Part shown: positions 1 to 5,863 of the stretch, piece by piece
How positions within the stretch are numbered: the first letter of the stretch is position 1
Layout of the letters: each line of letters begins with the position of its first letter
Translations under genes and position numbers: made by a program
Assembly: GCA_017425725.1 (NCBI GenBank)
Contig: JAFOXU010000016.1
Location: forward strand, 1 to 6,187
DNA from: Alphaproteobacteria bacterium
GTDB taxonomy: Bacteria > Pseudomonadota > Alphaproteobacteria > Rs-D84
DNA: 6,187 nucleotides
Direction: 5' to 3'
The notes under the pieces: generated by a model
Seen by the model: the letters and a program-made list of their open reading frames with translations, nothing else
Told to the model about the DNA's origin: nothing
Databases searched by the model: none

Positions 1-27
1 ATCAAATGTTATCTTTTTCTTGGTCAT
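1..27 (-). CDS. 5' end of a divergent gene, product unknown (partial)
   Basis: On the minus strand an ATG at 27-25 opens a reading frame that runs off the left edge. The nine visible residues are MTKKKITFD, a typical cytoplasmic protein N-terminus with no signal peptide. Support comes from what precedes the ATG: an AGGA Shine-Dalgarno sequence (plus-strand TCCT, 37-40) nine bases upstream, and an extended -10 promoter further upstream on the same strand. Nothing can be said about function from nine residues. A competing reading, a plus-strand hydrophobic ORF ending at 79, has less support. Confidence 0.55.
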
Positions 28-36
28 TTATATAAT

Positions 37-40
37 TCCT
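37..40 (-). promoter_or_regulatory. Ribosome binding site of the divergent gene
   Basis: Plus-strand TCCT reads AGGA on the minus strand, nine bases before the ATG at 27-25. It is the main reason to accept the divergent start codon. Confidence 0.5.
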
Positions 41-58
41 GATTATTTTATCGGGGCG

Positions 59-86
59 ATTATAACAATATTATTTTAAATTCCAA
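59..86 (-). promoter_or_regulatory. Leftward sigma70-type promoter with extended -10
   Basis: On the minus strand TTGGAA (86-81) is followed after 16 bases by a perfect TATAAT (64-59). The -10 is preceded by TGT (67-65), giving the extended -10 form TGnTATAAT. The predicted start near position 52 leaves a leader of about 25 bases that contains the AGGA site. This is the best promoter match in the window. It is a prediction from sequence only. Confidence 0.6.
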
Positions 87-129
87 TATTTTATTGATGT
101 GACATGTATCTTTATCACACAAAAATATC

Positions 130-159
130 TTGCATTAAAAAATTAAAAAATGTTACAAT
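130..159 (+). promoter_or_regulatory. Rightward promoter for the cysteine-repeat gene
   Basis: TTGCAT (130-135) and TACAAT (154-159) are separated by 18 bases and resemble sigma70 -35 and -10 boxes. The predicted transcript start near 166 lies just before the GGAG ribosome binding site and after the TTG codon at 163, which argues for the downstream ATG as the start. As no terminator is visible between the first gene and the modification genes, this promoter could drive the whole run to about 5837. The AT-rich background makes chance matches likely, so confidence is moderate. Confidence 0.45.
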
Positions 160-171
160 AATTTGCATATT

Positions 172-175
172 GGAG
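172..175 (+). promoter_or_regulatory. Ribosome binding site deciding the start of the cysteine-repeat gene
   Basis: GGAG lies five bases before the ATG at 181. The alternative TTG start at 163 has no upstream Shine-Dalgarno sequence and would add residues ahead of the signal peptide. ATG 181 is therefore preferred. Confidence 0.65.
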
Positions 176-180
176 TAGGA

Positions 181-1089
181 ATGCGCTGTAATTGGGTCCC
201 TTTTTTTATATTTGTTTTCTTTGCTTTTGTGTATCAGTCTGACACAGAAGCAGCAGTTGTTGCGCGCCAATCACAAAAAAACCTTATTAACACACGTCAA
301 AAACAAATCAATACAAGTAAATATTTACCCAATGCCAGCAAATTAGCACGTGCAGCATCAGACAGGTATTATGAAACAGGAAATATTACTGGCACTTCTA
401 TTACATGTCATGCAGGATGGTACCTGCCAGCCAATGCGCAATCATGTTCTGCATGTAAAGACAGATATTATTGTCCTGGCGGAACGTTTTCTGTTCAATC
501 ATACGACCAAGGTTTAAAAAACGCACAAAAAATCGTATGTTCATCTGGCAAATATTTGCCCGCAAAATCAGCAAAATGTCAAGATTGTAGCACCAGATAT
601 TATTGTCCTGGTGGTGCGTTCTATTTTTCTTTGACAATAGATCAAGGCAGAAGTATGGTTCGTACGACTTGTGGGGCTGGATACTATCTGCCTGCAAATG
701 CAACATCTTGCACCGACTGCAAGGACAGATATTATTGTCCTGGCGGAACATTTTTTGTTCAATCATACGATCAAGGCATTGGCAGCCCAAACAGTTTCTT
801 CTGTTGGCCTGGCAGTTATGCGCCAAAAGGGCAAAAAAGTTGTTCGCCATGCAGAACAGACAATAAATATATCTGCAAGGGTGGGATATTTGAATTTAAC
901 GTAACAAAAGACCAAGGACTATATTTATGTCCACCAGGTGCATTTGCCGACAAAAGCAAACATGCATGCGGATTCTCGCATGAGATGCTAGCATATGGCA
1001 TCCATGGACGTGACGCATCACTTTCTAAACAATGTTGGACAAAAGCAGGCGCTGATGAATATGAGAAATGCCTGACCAGTAACGATTAA
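181..1089 (+). CDS. Secreted cysteine-rich tandem-repeat protein
   Basis: This 302-residue protein begins with a Sec signal peptide: a short basic start, a strongly hydrophobic core at about residues 6-18 (PFFIFVFFAFVY), and likely cleavage after A24 or A25. A cysteine-free, Lys/Gln/Asn-rich linker (about 26-75) follows. Four repeats (76-119, 120-163, 164-207, 208-249) then follow the pattern C-x-x-G-x-Y-x-P, C-x-x-C, YYCPGG, F, DQG, then a half repeat starting CPPG at 250. The C-terminal module contains QCWTK and DEY...C. The mature protein has 20 cysteines, four per unit plus four in the tail, which fits disulfide pairing outside the cytoplasm. No catalytic motif is visible. It is probably a periplasmic, surface or released protein; from memory, similar proteins are abundant in AT-rich gut Alphaproteobacteria. 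It lies 24 bp before the modification genes, with no terminator between, and may be co-transcribed with them. Export is well supported; function is unknown. Confidence 0.88.
   Translation: MRCNWVPFFIFVFFAFVYQSDTEAAVVARQSQKNLINTRQKQINTSKYLPNASKLARAASDRYYETGNITGTSITCHAGWYLPANAQSCSACKDRYYCPGGTFSVQSYDQGLKNAQKIVCSSGKYLPAKSAKCQDCSTRYYCPGGAFYFSLTIDQGRSMVRTTCGAGYYLPANATSCTDCKDRYYCPGGTFFVQSYDQGIGSPNSFFCWPGSYAPKGQKSCSPCRTDNKYICKGGIFEFNVTKDQGLYLCPPGAFADKSKHACGFSHEMLAYGIHGRDASLSKQCWTKAGADEYEKCLTSND
406..927 (+). repeat. Four in-frame tandem repeats (132, 132, 132 and 126 bp)
   Basis: The units are 406-537, 538-669, 670-801 and 802-927. The first three are exactly 44 codons each and the fourth 42, all starting at a conserved cysteine codon. 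Units 1 and 3 are the closest pair: 460-485 and 724-749 are identical over 26 bases, and the match continues with few changes through the codons for the QSYDQG stretch. Unit 2 differs at more codons (YYCPGGAF, TIDQG) and unit 4 is the most diverged (YICKGG). This fits tandem duplication followed by duplication or conversion between units 1 and 3. A further degenerate unit end, DRYYETG, is encoded just upstream at 361-381. Confidence 0.9.
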
Positions 1090-1113
1090 CTGCAATATAT
1101 CTGAACACTAAAT

Positions 1114-2088
1114 ATGTTATTAACACCGTCTTTTTTGAAACCCAGAAAAAATCTTGTCAGGTTACTGCGCATACACACAGGACACATAAGTAATATAAGT
1201 ATAAACAAACTGATAAAATCTGTTAATTTATATAAATCGCCACTGCCACTGGTATTTCTGTTGGCGACAGCAATATATAAAATCGACAAATCGCAATTAC
1301 CCAAGCAGTTGGCCGGTGTAATAAGTCATGAAAAAATTGGCAACGCCATGAACATGGCTGCGTTTCAAAAAATCCTTAAACTATATTCAGAACACAATAT
1401 TCCTGTAATGGCACAAAAGGGATTAGTATCTAAATTGTTATACCCACAAAGCACACGCCCAATGAACGATGTAGACTTCTATGTTCCCAGACACCTGTAC
1501 AGGAGTGCAATAAATCTGGCTGTTGAAAATGGATTTCATATTAATCACGATATGTTGTGTAGCGCAGATTTACAATTACGTGATCAGGGTTGTGTAGATA
1601 TACACTATGCGCTGTTCAAGGGCGCAAATCCACGAATGGATGATACGATTTTTCATCGTGCACAGCAAACACAATTTGCAGGGACAGAAGTATTAATCCC
1701 AACCCCCGAAGACAGATTGATTATTATCATGTGTGAATTTTATGGCAACTTTTTATTCGAAGCAGGCTCAAAAGGCACTGATATTAGACAAATATTTGCC
1801 GCACATCCACAATGGGTACTGGATACATATAAAATCATTCATGAAAACCCTGGATTAAACTGGGGCAGAATTATGCGTACAGCTAAAATGTCAGAATACG
1901 ATTATCAGATAAAACTGTTAACCAGACTTTTGAACAATATTATACCTGGGCTTATATCTAAACACGCAACAAATATTATAGATTTTCTATGTCCTGACAA
2001 AACTGTAAAAAAATATCTGAAACGCGATAAAAAAATAGTTTACTTGCATAAAAAAAATTATAAAATCTTTTTAGACGAAAGATACTGA
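1114..2088 (+). CDS. NTP_transf_5-type nucleotidyltransferase (HPr-rel-A-like cluster)
   Basis: This 324-residue protein matches the uncharacterised nucleotidyltransferase family I know as NTP_transf_5 (PF14907). The hallmark region is at about residues 96-125: IPVMAQKG (K102-G103), then a leucine-rich helix ending LLYP, then R115-PMND119-V-D121-FYV. The D-x-D supplies the likely metal ligands. V-D162-I-H164 may supply a further acidic ligand. The second half is helical, as usual for the family. By homology it would transfer a nucleotide or related group to an unknown acceptor; it is predicted cytoplasmic. Members occur beside HprK-like kinases and PqqD-like proteins, and, from memory, in some lasso-peptide clusters such as paeninodin. 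ATG 1114 has no clear Shine-Dalgarno sequence, but the next in-frame ATG is about 78 residues in, so it is kept; the extreme N-terminus is uncertain. The stop overlaps the next start as TGATG. Confidence 0.75.
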   Translation: MLLTPSFLKPRKNLVRLLRIHTGHISNISINKLIKSVNLYKSPLPLVFLLATAIYKIDKSQLPKQLAGVISHEKIGNAMNMAAFQKILKLYSEHNIPVMAQKGLVSKLLYPQSTRPMNDVDFYVPRHLYRSAINLAVENGFHINHDMLCSADLQLRDQGCVDIHYALFKGANPRMDDTIFHRAQQTQFAGTEVLIPTPEDRLIIIMCEFYGNFLFEAGSKGTDIRQIFAAHPQWVLDTYKIIHENPGLNWGRIMRTAKMSEYDYQIKLLTRLLNNIIPGLISKHATNIIDFLCPDKTVKKYLKRDKKIVYLHKKNYKIFLDERY

Positions 2089-3128
2089 TGTATACAAATT
2101 ATTTTACAAATCTTAATTATCAGAAATTATGCGATTTGCGTAATCACGTAAGAGATGTTACAAACAGAACAAAACCATTGTGGCACGGAACCATTTACAT
2201 TGGCACAGAACCACTATACTTGGAATGCCACGTTAAATGGTTAGCAGAGAAAATTAATTTATATTTTGTAAATGTAAAAGAACATTATTGCGACCCAAGG
2301 GCAAAAAAATTATATATCTTGCGTGCCGGGGTCAAGGATTTTATTGTCCAACCAGACTGCTTTACAACCAACGTATACTTTACACAAAATCACTTATGTA
2401 CTAAACCAGACTTAATTGTACATAATAATTGTGTATATCTACATTATGACGATGAATATTATATGTCTGTAACATCCGAAGATTATACAAACTTTTACCA
2501 CCTGGGCGAAAACCACTTATTAATGCGTGTATTAAACTATATCTTTGATTCTTCAGACAACATTATGTTACACGGGGCCGTTGTTGGATATAAAGATTAC
2601 GGTATTTTAATTACGGGCCTGTCTGGATATGGAAAATCAACACTATCTGCACACTGTTTGGCCCAAGGGATGGATTTTATTGGTGACGACAGAGTTATGT
2701 TAAGCAAATCTAATCAAAATGTTTTTGCATCACCAATCTATACAACGCTATCATTATCTGCACCTGTACCCGGAATACAACCAGTGAAAACTATTTCTTG
2801 CCCAAACAGCACCAAAGATATTGTGATATTAGACCGCAAAAAAATAGCACAGAAAATTAAAATCCGTGCCGTATTAGAACCCCATAACATTAAGACCAAT
2901 AAACCTGAAATAAAACCAACAAAAAAGCCACCTGTAATAACCAAATTATGTGCGGATTATTGCAACTTTAGCCTATTAACAAGAACAATAAATCCCTTGC
3001 ATGATTACAAAAAAATTTCTAACTTGCTTGCAAATGCAGATTTTTTTATAATGAACCTGTCGAATAATATTAGCGATAACGCAAATGCGATTTTTGACCT
3101 AGCAAAGGAAAAATGTAATGAAATATAA
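2088..3128 (+). CDS. HprK-related kinase (HprK_rel_A type)
   Basis: This 346-residue protein carries an HPr kinase-like P-loop domain in its second half. H162-G-A leads into a strand, then the Walker A motif G177-LSGYGKS184-T, and then FIGD200-D201-RVML. This order (HG, GxSGxGKS, DDRV) is that of HPr kinase/phosphorylase. The downstream HprK signature (E-x-RGLG-like) is not seen, so phosphorylase activity and true HPr as substrate are doubtful. Residues 1-155 have no motif I recognise. A Lys/Pro/Ile-rich stretch lies at about 249-283. The adjacent PqqD-like protein and nucleotidyltransferase fit the kinase of the HPr-rel-A system. The nearest characterised parallel I recall is the HprK-like tailoring kinase of the lasso peptide paeninodin, which phosphorylates a serine of its precursor. 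A peptide or protein substrate is therefore plausible but inferred. No other PTS gene is visible. It starts inside the upstream stop (TGATG), so translation is probably coupled. Confidence 0.8.
   Translation: MYTNYFTNLNYQKLCDLRNHVRDVTNRTKPLWHGTIYIGTEPLYLECHVKWLAEKINLYFVNVKEHYCDPRAKKLYILRAGVKDFIVQPDCFTTNVYFTQNHLCTKPDLIVHNNCVYLHYDDEYYMSVTSEDYTNFYHLGENHLLMRVLNYIFDSSDNIMLHGAVVGYKDYGILITGLSGYGKSTLSAHCLAQGMDFIGDDRVMLSKSNQNVFASPIYTTLSLSAPVPGIQPVKTISCPNSTKDIVILDRKKIAQKIKIRAVLEPHNIKTNKPEIKPTKKPPVITKLCADYCNFSLLTRTINPLHDYKKISNLLANADFFIMNLSNNISDNANAIFDLAKEKCNEI
3104..3109 (+). promoter_or_regulatory. Ribosome binding site of the PqqD-like gene
   Basis: AAAGGA lies inside the end of the kinase gene, eight bases before the ATG at 3118. 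It is the clearest Shine-Dalgarno sequence inside the operon and fixes the start that gives an 11-bp overlap. Confidence 0.6.
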
Positions 3129-3540
3129 GAAAAACGATGATTTCTTTTCAGATATAACAGGCGCCTTAACAATATTTATTGATATGGAACAAGGGCTGTT
3201 TTATTTACTGCCACTGTTTGCTAGTTTAGTATGTCGTTTTTTACTGAACGGTAAAACATTGGATGAAATCAAAGAAATATTTTCCGCATTTCCAGAAATC
3301 CCCGACGATTATAAAGCACGTATAGATACAGTCATGGATAGATTGGTCGAGTATAATCTGATTATCCCAAGCAAATCACCAGACAACATTGCACCCGTTG
3401 AATTAAATGACTTAACATTTCAAGACCTGCAAGAAGATGATTGGTCATATGATTTTTCACCATCAACCGATATACAAAAACTATTACTGGACGATCCGAT
3501 ACACGATGTATCACTGGATGGTTGGACACCTTTTGCGTAA
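3118..3540 (+). CDS. PqqD-like peptide-recognition protein with C-terminal tail
   Basis: Residues 1 to about 82 of this 140-residue protein resemble PqqD/RRE winged-helix proteins: D12-ITGALTIFID, a hydrophobic LFYLLPLFASLVCRFL segment, NGKTLDEI, and a final helix MDRLVEYNLI. PqqD-type domains bind leader peptides and present them to modifying enzymes. The protein is longer than the usual 90 or so residues. The extra part is an acidic linker (about 92-117, with QEDDWSYD) and a tail with LLLDDPIHDV (122-131) and terminal DGWTPFA (134-140). I recall similar 'DPIHDVD..GWP' tails in PqqD-like proteins of the HPr-rel-A system, so the tail looks conserved rather than random, but this could not be checked. 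It could dock a partner enzyme or be the modified peptide itself. The gene overlaps the kinase by 11 bp and the GT2 gene by 1 bp (TAATG). Confidence 0.75.
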   Translation: MKYKKNDDFFSDITGALTIFIDMEQGLFYLLPLFASLVCRFLLNGKTLDEIKEIFSAFPEIPDDYKARIDTVMDRLVEYNLIIPSKSPDNIAPVELNDLTFQDLQEDDWSYDFSPSTDIQKLLLDDPIHDVSLDGWTPFA

Positions 3541-4169
3541 TGATTTCTGTGATAATACCTGTATATAATGGAGCAAAATATTTATCGGAATGCCTGTCTA
3601 GTATTCCAGATAAGTGCTGTGACATCATTGTTATAAACGACGAGAGTACAGATAATTCAACGGAGATCGCATCAAAATACACAAATCAAATCGTTAATGT
3701 AAAACATGGGGGACCTGTTCTTGCACGAAACATTGGAATATCAATGGCAACAAGTGAATATGTACTGTTTCTGGATGCAGATGACATATTAACAAAAGAC
3801 GCTATTAATATCATGCGCCAACAAATAGAAACAAATGATATTATTATTGGATTACGTCAAGATTTTATATCTCCTGATTGTCACGATAATCATAAGGAAA
3901 CAAAAAAATCTAGCCATGGTGTAATCACAGGATGTGCCTTAATCAAAAAGAACACATTTGATAAAATCGGTGTATTTGATACAGATTTGTTATGTGGTGA
4001 TGGTTATGAATGGTTGTTGCGTGCTGAAAAATCTGATATAAAAATAAAAAAGATTGATGACGTACTTTGTTTGCGTCGCATTCATGATAACAACATGGGA
4101 AAAACATTAAAAGAACAAGAATATAAAGATTATTGCAAAATAATAAGAAAACACTTTGTAAACAAATGA
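3540..4169 (+). CDS. GT2-family glycosyltransferase
   Basis: This 209-residue protein is a single GT-A domain of family GT2 (Glycos_transf_2). It opens with MISVIIPVYNG and has the nucleotide-binding N33-DESTDNS segment, ARNIGI (63-67), and the metal-binding D79-A-D81 in LFLDADD. G153-DGYEW is at the usual place of the catalytic acidic residues, followed by the late R179-R-I-H182 with NNM. It would transfer a sugar from a nucleotide-sugar donor; the acceptor cannot be predicted. No membrane segment is visible, so it is predicted cytoplasmic. The start is set at the ATG at 3540, within TAATG, because the protein then begins directly at the first beta strand. The TTG start at 3522 would add six residues encoded inside the PqqD-like tail. 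No good Shine-Dalgarno sequence is present, suggesting translational coupling. It is short for GT2, with little beyond the catalytic core. Confidence 0.9.
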   Translation: MISVIIPVYNGAKYLSECLSSIPDKCCDIIVINDESTDNSTEIASKYTNQIVNVKHGGPVLARNIGISMATSEYVLFLDADDILTKDAINIMRQQIETNDIIIGLRQDFISPDCHDNHKETKKSSHGVITGCALIKKNTFDKIGVFDTDLLCGDGYEWLLRAEKSDIKIKKIDDVLCLRRIHDNNMGKTLKEQEYKDYCKIIRKHFVNK

Positions 4170-5146
4170 CAGACTCTATACATATTTGTACTGCCGCAGA
4201 TAAAAATTATAAGTTGCCATTGTGCTGCTTGATAAATTCTCTTTTGCGCAATTGTAATGCACATAAATATACATTGCATATTTTGTTTGATGGCCTGTCC
4301 AAGCGCTTTCAAAACAGGTTACACACTATGTGTTATGATTCAAACATTTGTCTAAATTTTATTGATATGCAAACGTATGATTTTGATTTCCATGGTTTGG
4401 ATATGCAACATTGGACCAAGACAATATTTTATCGCATCATGATTCCGGACATATTTAAAAATTTGGACCGTATCTTATACATTGATTGCGACACATTAGT
4501 ACTGCAAGATTTGTTCAGTTTCTTTTACACACCATTAGATAGCAAAACAAATATGGCAATGGTTGTCGACAGATTCTCATATAGATCTAGAATTCCTGTA
4601 TTAAACACGAAAAATTATTTTAATTCAGGCATGATTTTATTTGACATTCCAAAATGTCGTAACGACAATTTTTCTATGAAATGTATTCAATGGATTCATA
4701 ATAATCCAAAACTGGCTAAATTCCCAGATCAAGATGCAATAAACGTTGTTTGTGATGGAAAAATCTTACGTGTAAGCAACTTGTATAACAAGCAGTTCGC
4801 AACAACCGACACTATTAAAATTGACACGAAACCATTTATCATACACTTTTTATCTGCAATCAAACCATGGATGTGGAAAGCCCCCGTAAAATATAGTCAA
4901 TTATACAGATCATATACACCCAATAAAATACAATCTATAATAATACTTGCGAAACAACTAGTACAAAAAACCAGACATTTATGTTTTCATACAAAATACG
5001 GCACATTTCTAGAAAAAACCACTGTGAAAGAATATAAAAAATATTATATCTTTAACGTATGCATACACACTAAACATTTTAAACATAGGCACAATGATTT
5101 GATTCAAATGCTGCAACAAAACAAGAGCAAACAAAATGCGAATTAA
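4166..5146 (+). CDS. GT8-family glycosyltransferase
   Basis: This 326-residue protein has the layout of family GT8 (Glyco_transf_8; LPS glucosyl/galactosyltransferase and glycogenin relatives). It opens IHICTAADKNY, then YRIMIPDIF and LDRILYID107-C-D109-TLVLQDL with the metal-binding D-x-D. N153-S-G155-MILFD, D188-QDAIN and H227-FLSAIKPW follow in family order. It would be a retaining transferase using a UDP-sugar, probably in the cytoplasm. After about residue 245 comes a basic extension with KKYYIFNVCI (291-300), a type of tail I have seen at the end of surface-glycan transferases. Acceptor and sugar are not predictable. The start is taken at the ATG at 4166, in an ATGA overlap with the GT2 stop; the TTG start at 4133 would add 11 residues before the first strand. 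With the GT2 gene it could build a disaccharide on one acceptor. Confidence 0.9.
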   Translation: MTDSIHICTAADKNYKLPLCCLINSLLRNCNAHKYTLHILFDGLSKRFQNRLHTMCYDSNICLNFIDMQTYDFDFHGLDMQHWTKTIFYRIMIPDIFKNLDRILYIDCDTLVLQDLFSFFYTPLDSKTNMAMVVDRFSYRSRIPVLNTKNYFNSGMILFDIPKCRNDNFSMKCIQWIHNNPKLAKFPDQDAINVVCDGKILRVSNLYNKQFATTDTIKIDTKPFIIHFLSAIKPWMWKAPVKYSQLYRSYTPNKIQSIIILAKQLVQKTRHLCFHTKYGTFLEKTTVKEYKKYYIFNVCIHTKHFKHRHNDLIQMLQQNKSKQNAN

Positions 5147-5837
5147 TACCCGTAACATAACTAATATCGTTATTAATACGTCAAAACAGCCAGTGGAATT
5201 TATACCTTTTTCACAATTTCTAGATAAGTCACCAAACATTCAACAAATCGCCTTTATTGGCAAAGCCATTTTTGATAGTCCAGATTTTATATCTATATTA
5301 GAATTGTGCGCATCACGTGATATATTTTTAATTTTTGGCGAAGTTGGGGCAACATCTTATGAAAATATATATGCATTGGTACAATTTGGTAATGTTATTG
5401 CAGTAAACATACATGAAGACGATCCAAACGTACAAACATTAATGGCATTAAGGGAACGTTTTGACACACCATATCCAGAAGTCAATATTATAGTTAGCGC
5501 CCCACCGCATATTCCGCAAGATTCTTTATCAGAACAATCTTATGCTTTTTATAATCTAGCCGATGATATCAATAATGTTGGCTGCGTTAATATGTGGCGA
5601 GAACCTATGATAGATTACGATGGCGGTTTAATTGGGTGCTGGCAAAACACAAATTTCAAGCACCCAATCAACGCATTTAAATTAGGTTTGGACAAGGCAA
5701 TAAATCATAAAAAATATAAAAAAATTATTCATATGTTACAAACACATAAAATTTGTCTTGAATGTCCATGCGCACGCTGTCCTGTATTTGCCAGCATGAT
5801 TTGGTCAAATAAAAAGATTAGCAAAAACATAATATAA
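5136..5837 (+). CDS. Radical-SAM/SPASM-like protein lacking the CxxxCxxC cluster
   Basis: This 233-residue protein resembles the second part of radical SAM peptide-modifying enzymes with a SPASM domain. Residues 35-70 (NIQQIAFIG...DSPDFISILELCASRDIFLIFGE) align by eye with the region around the GGEP motif and the following strand. Residues 86-120 look like the next barrel strands. The C-terminal part (C150-VNMWREPMIDYDGGLIGC168, later C207, C210, C212, C215-PVF) matches SPASM sequences with WREP-x-I-x-WDG and a final C-x-x-C. There is no CxxxCxxC before residue 58 and GGEP is not conserved, so SAM cleavage is unlikely. The cysteines could still bind an Fe-S or zinc cluster. It may be a substrate-binding or scaffold relic of a maturase that once partnered the PqqD-like protein. 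It overlaps the GT8 gene by 11 bp, with a weak AAGAG-like site upstream. The family is inferred from motifs only. Confidence 0.6.
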   Translation: MRINTRNITNIVINTSKQPVEFIPFSQFLDKSPNIQQIAFIGKAIFDSPDFISILELCASRDIFLIFGEVGATSYENIYALVQFGNVIAVNIHEDDPNVQTLMALRERFDTPYPEVNIIVSAPPHIPQDSLSEQSYAFYNLADDINNVGCVNMWREPMIDYDGGLIGCWQNTNFKHPINAFKLGLDKAINHKKYKKIIHMLQTHKICLECPCARCPVFASMIWSNKKISKNII

Positions 5838-5863
5838 CCAACCATATAAAGATTATTTTTTTC

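Noticed and set aside
2..79. Plus-strand hydrophobic reading frame ending at a TAA at 77-79, possibly the tail of an upstream membrane protein.
   Set aside because: Only 25 codons of AT-rich sequence, which by chance encodes hydrophobic residues. The minus strand over the same bases shows a promoter, ribosome binding site and start codon in correct order.
163..180. TTG start at 163 for the cysteine-repeat gene, adding six residues.
   Set aside because: No Shine-Dalgarno sequence before it, it would lie upstream of the predicted transcript start, and ATG 181 has GGAG at the right spacing directly before the signal peptide.
401..850. Long minus-strand open frame opposite the cysteine repeats (149 codons), plus other open frames over the same region.
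   Set aside because: They are antisense or out-of-frame shadows kept open by the repeat, showing the same periodicity without an independent start signal or recognisable product.
3522..3539. TTG start for the GT2 gene inside the PqqD-like tail.
   Set aside because: GT2 enzymes typically begin right at the first beta strand, and the TAATG arrangement with ATG 3540 matches the other coupled junctions.
4133..4165. TTG start for the GT8 gene inside the GT2 coding end.
   Set aside because: It would add residues with no family match; ATG 4166 gives a standard ATGA overlap and starts just before the first strand.
1114..5837. Lasso-peptide biosynthetic cluster, suggested by the kinase, nucleotidyltransferase and recognition domain.
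   Set aside because: No asparagine-synthetase-like cyclase, transglutaminase-like protease, short precursor gene or ABC exporter is visible in the window.
1114..5837. Ordinary LPS or capsule biosynthesis locus, suggested by GT2 and GT8.
   Set aside because: The partners are a PqqD-like protein, an HprK-like kinase and a SPASM-like protein, with no flippase, polymerase or sugar-nucleotide synthesis gene. Not fully excluded, since neighbouring DNA is not visible.
5829..5862. Possible rho-independent terminator after the SPASM-like gene.
   Set aside because: There is a seven-T run, but the only pairing upstream is a short AT-only, mismatched stem that overlaps the stop codon, too weak to call.
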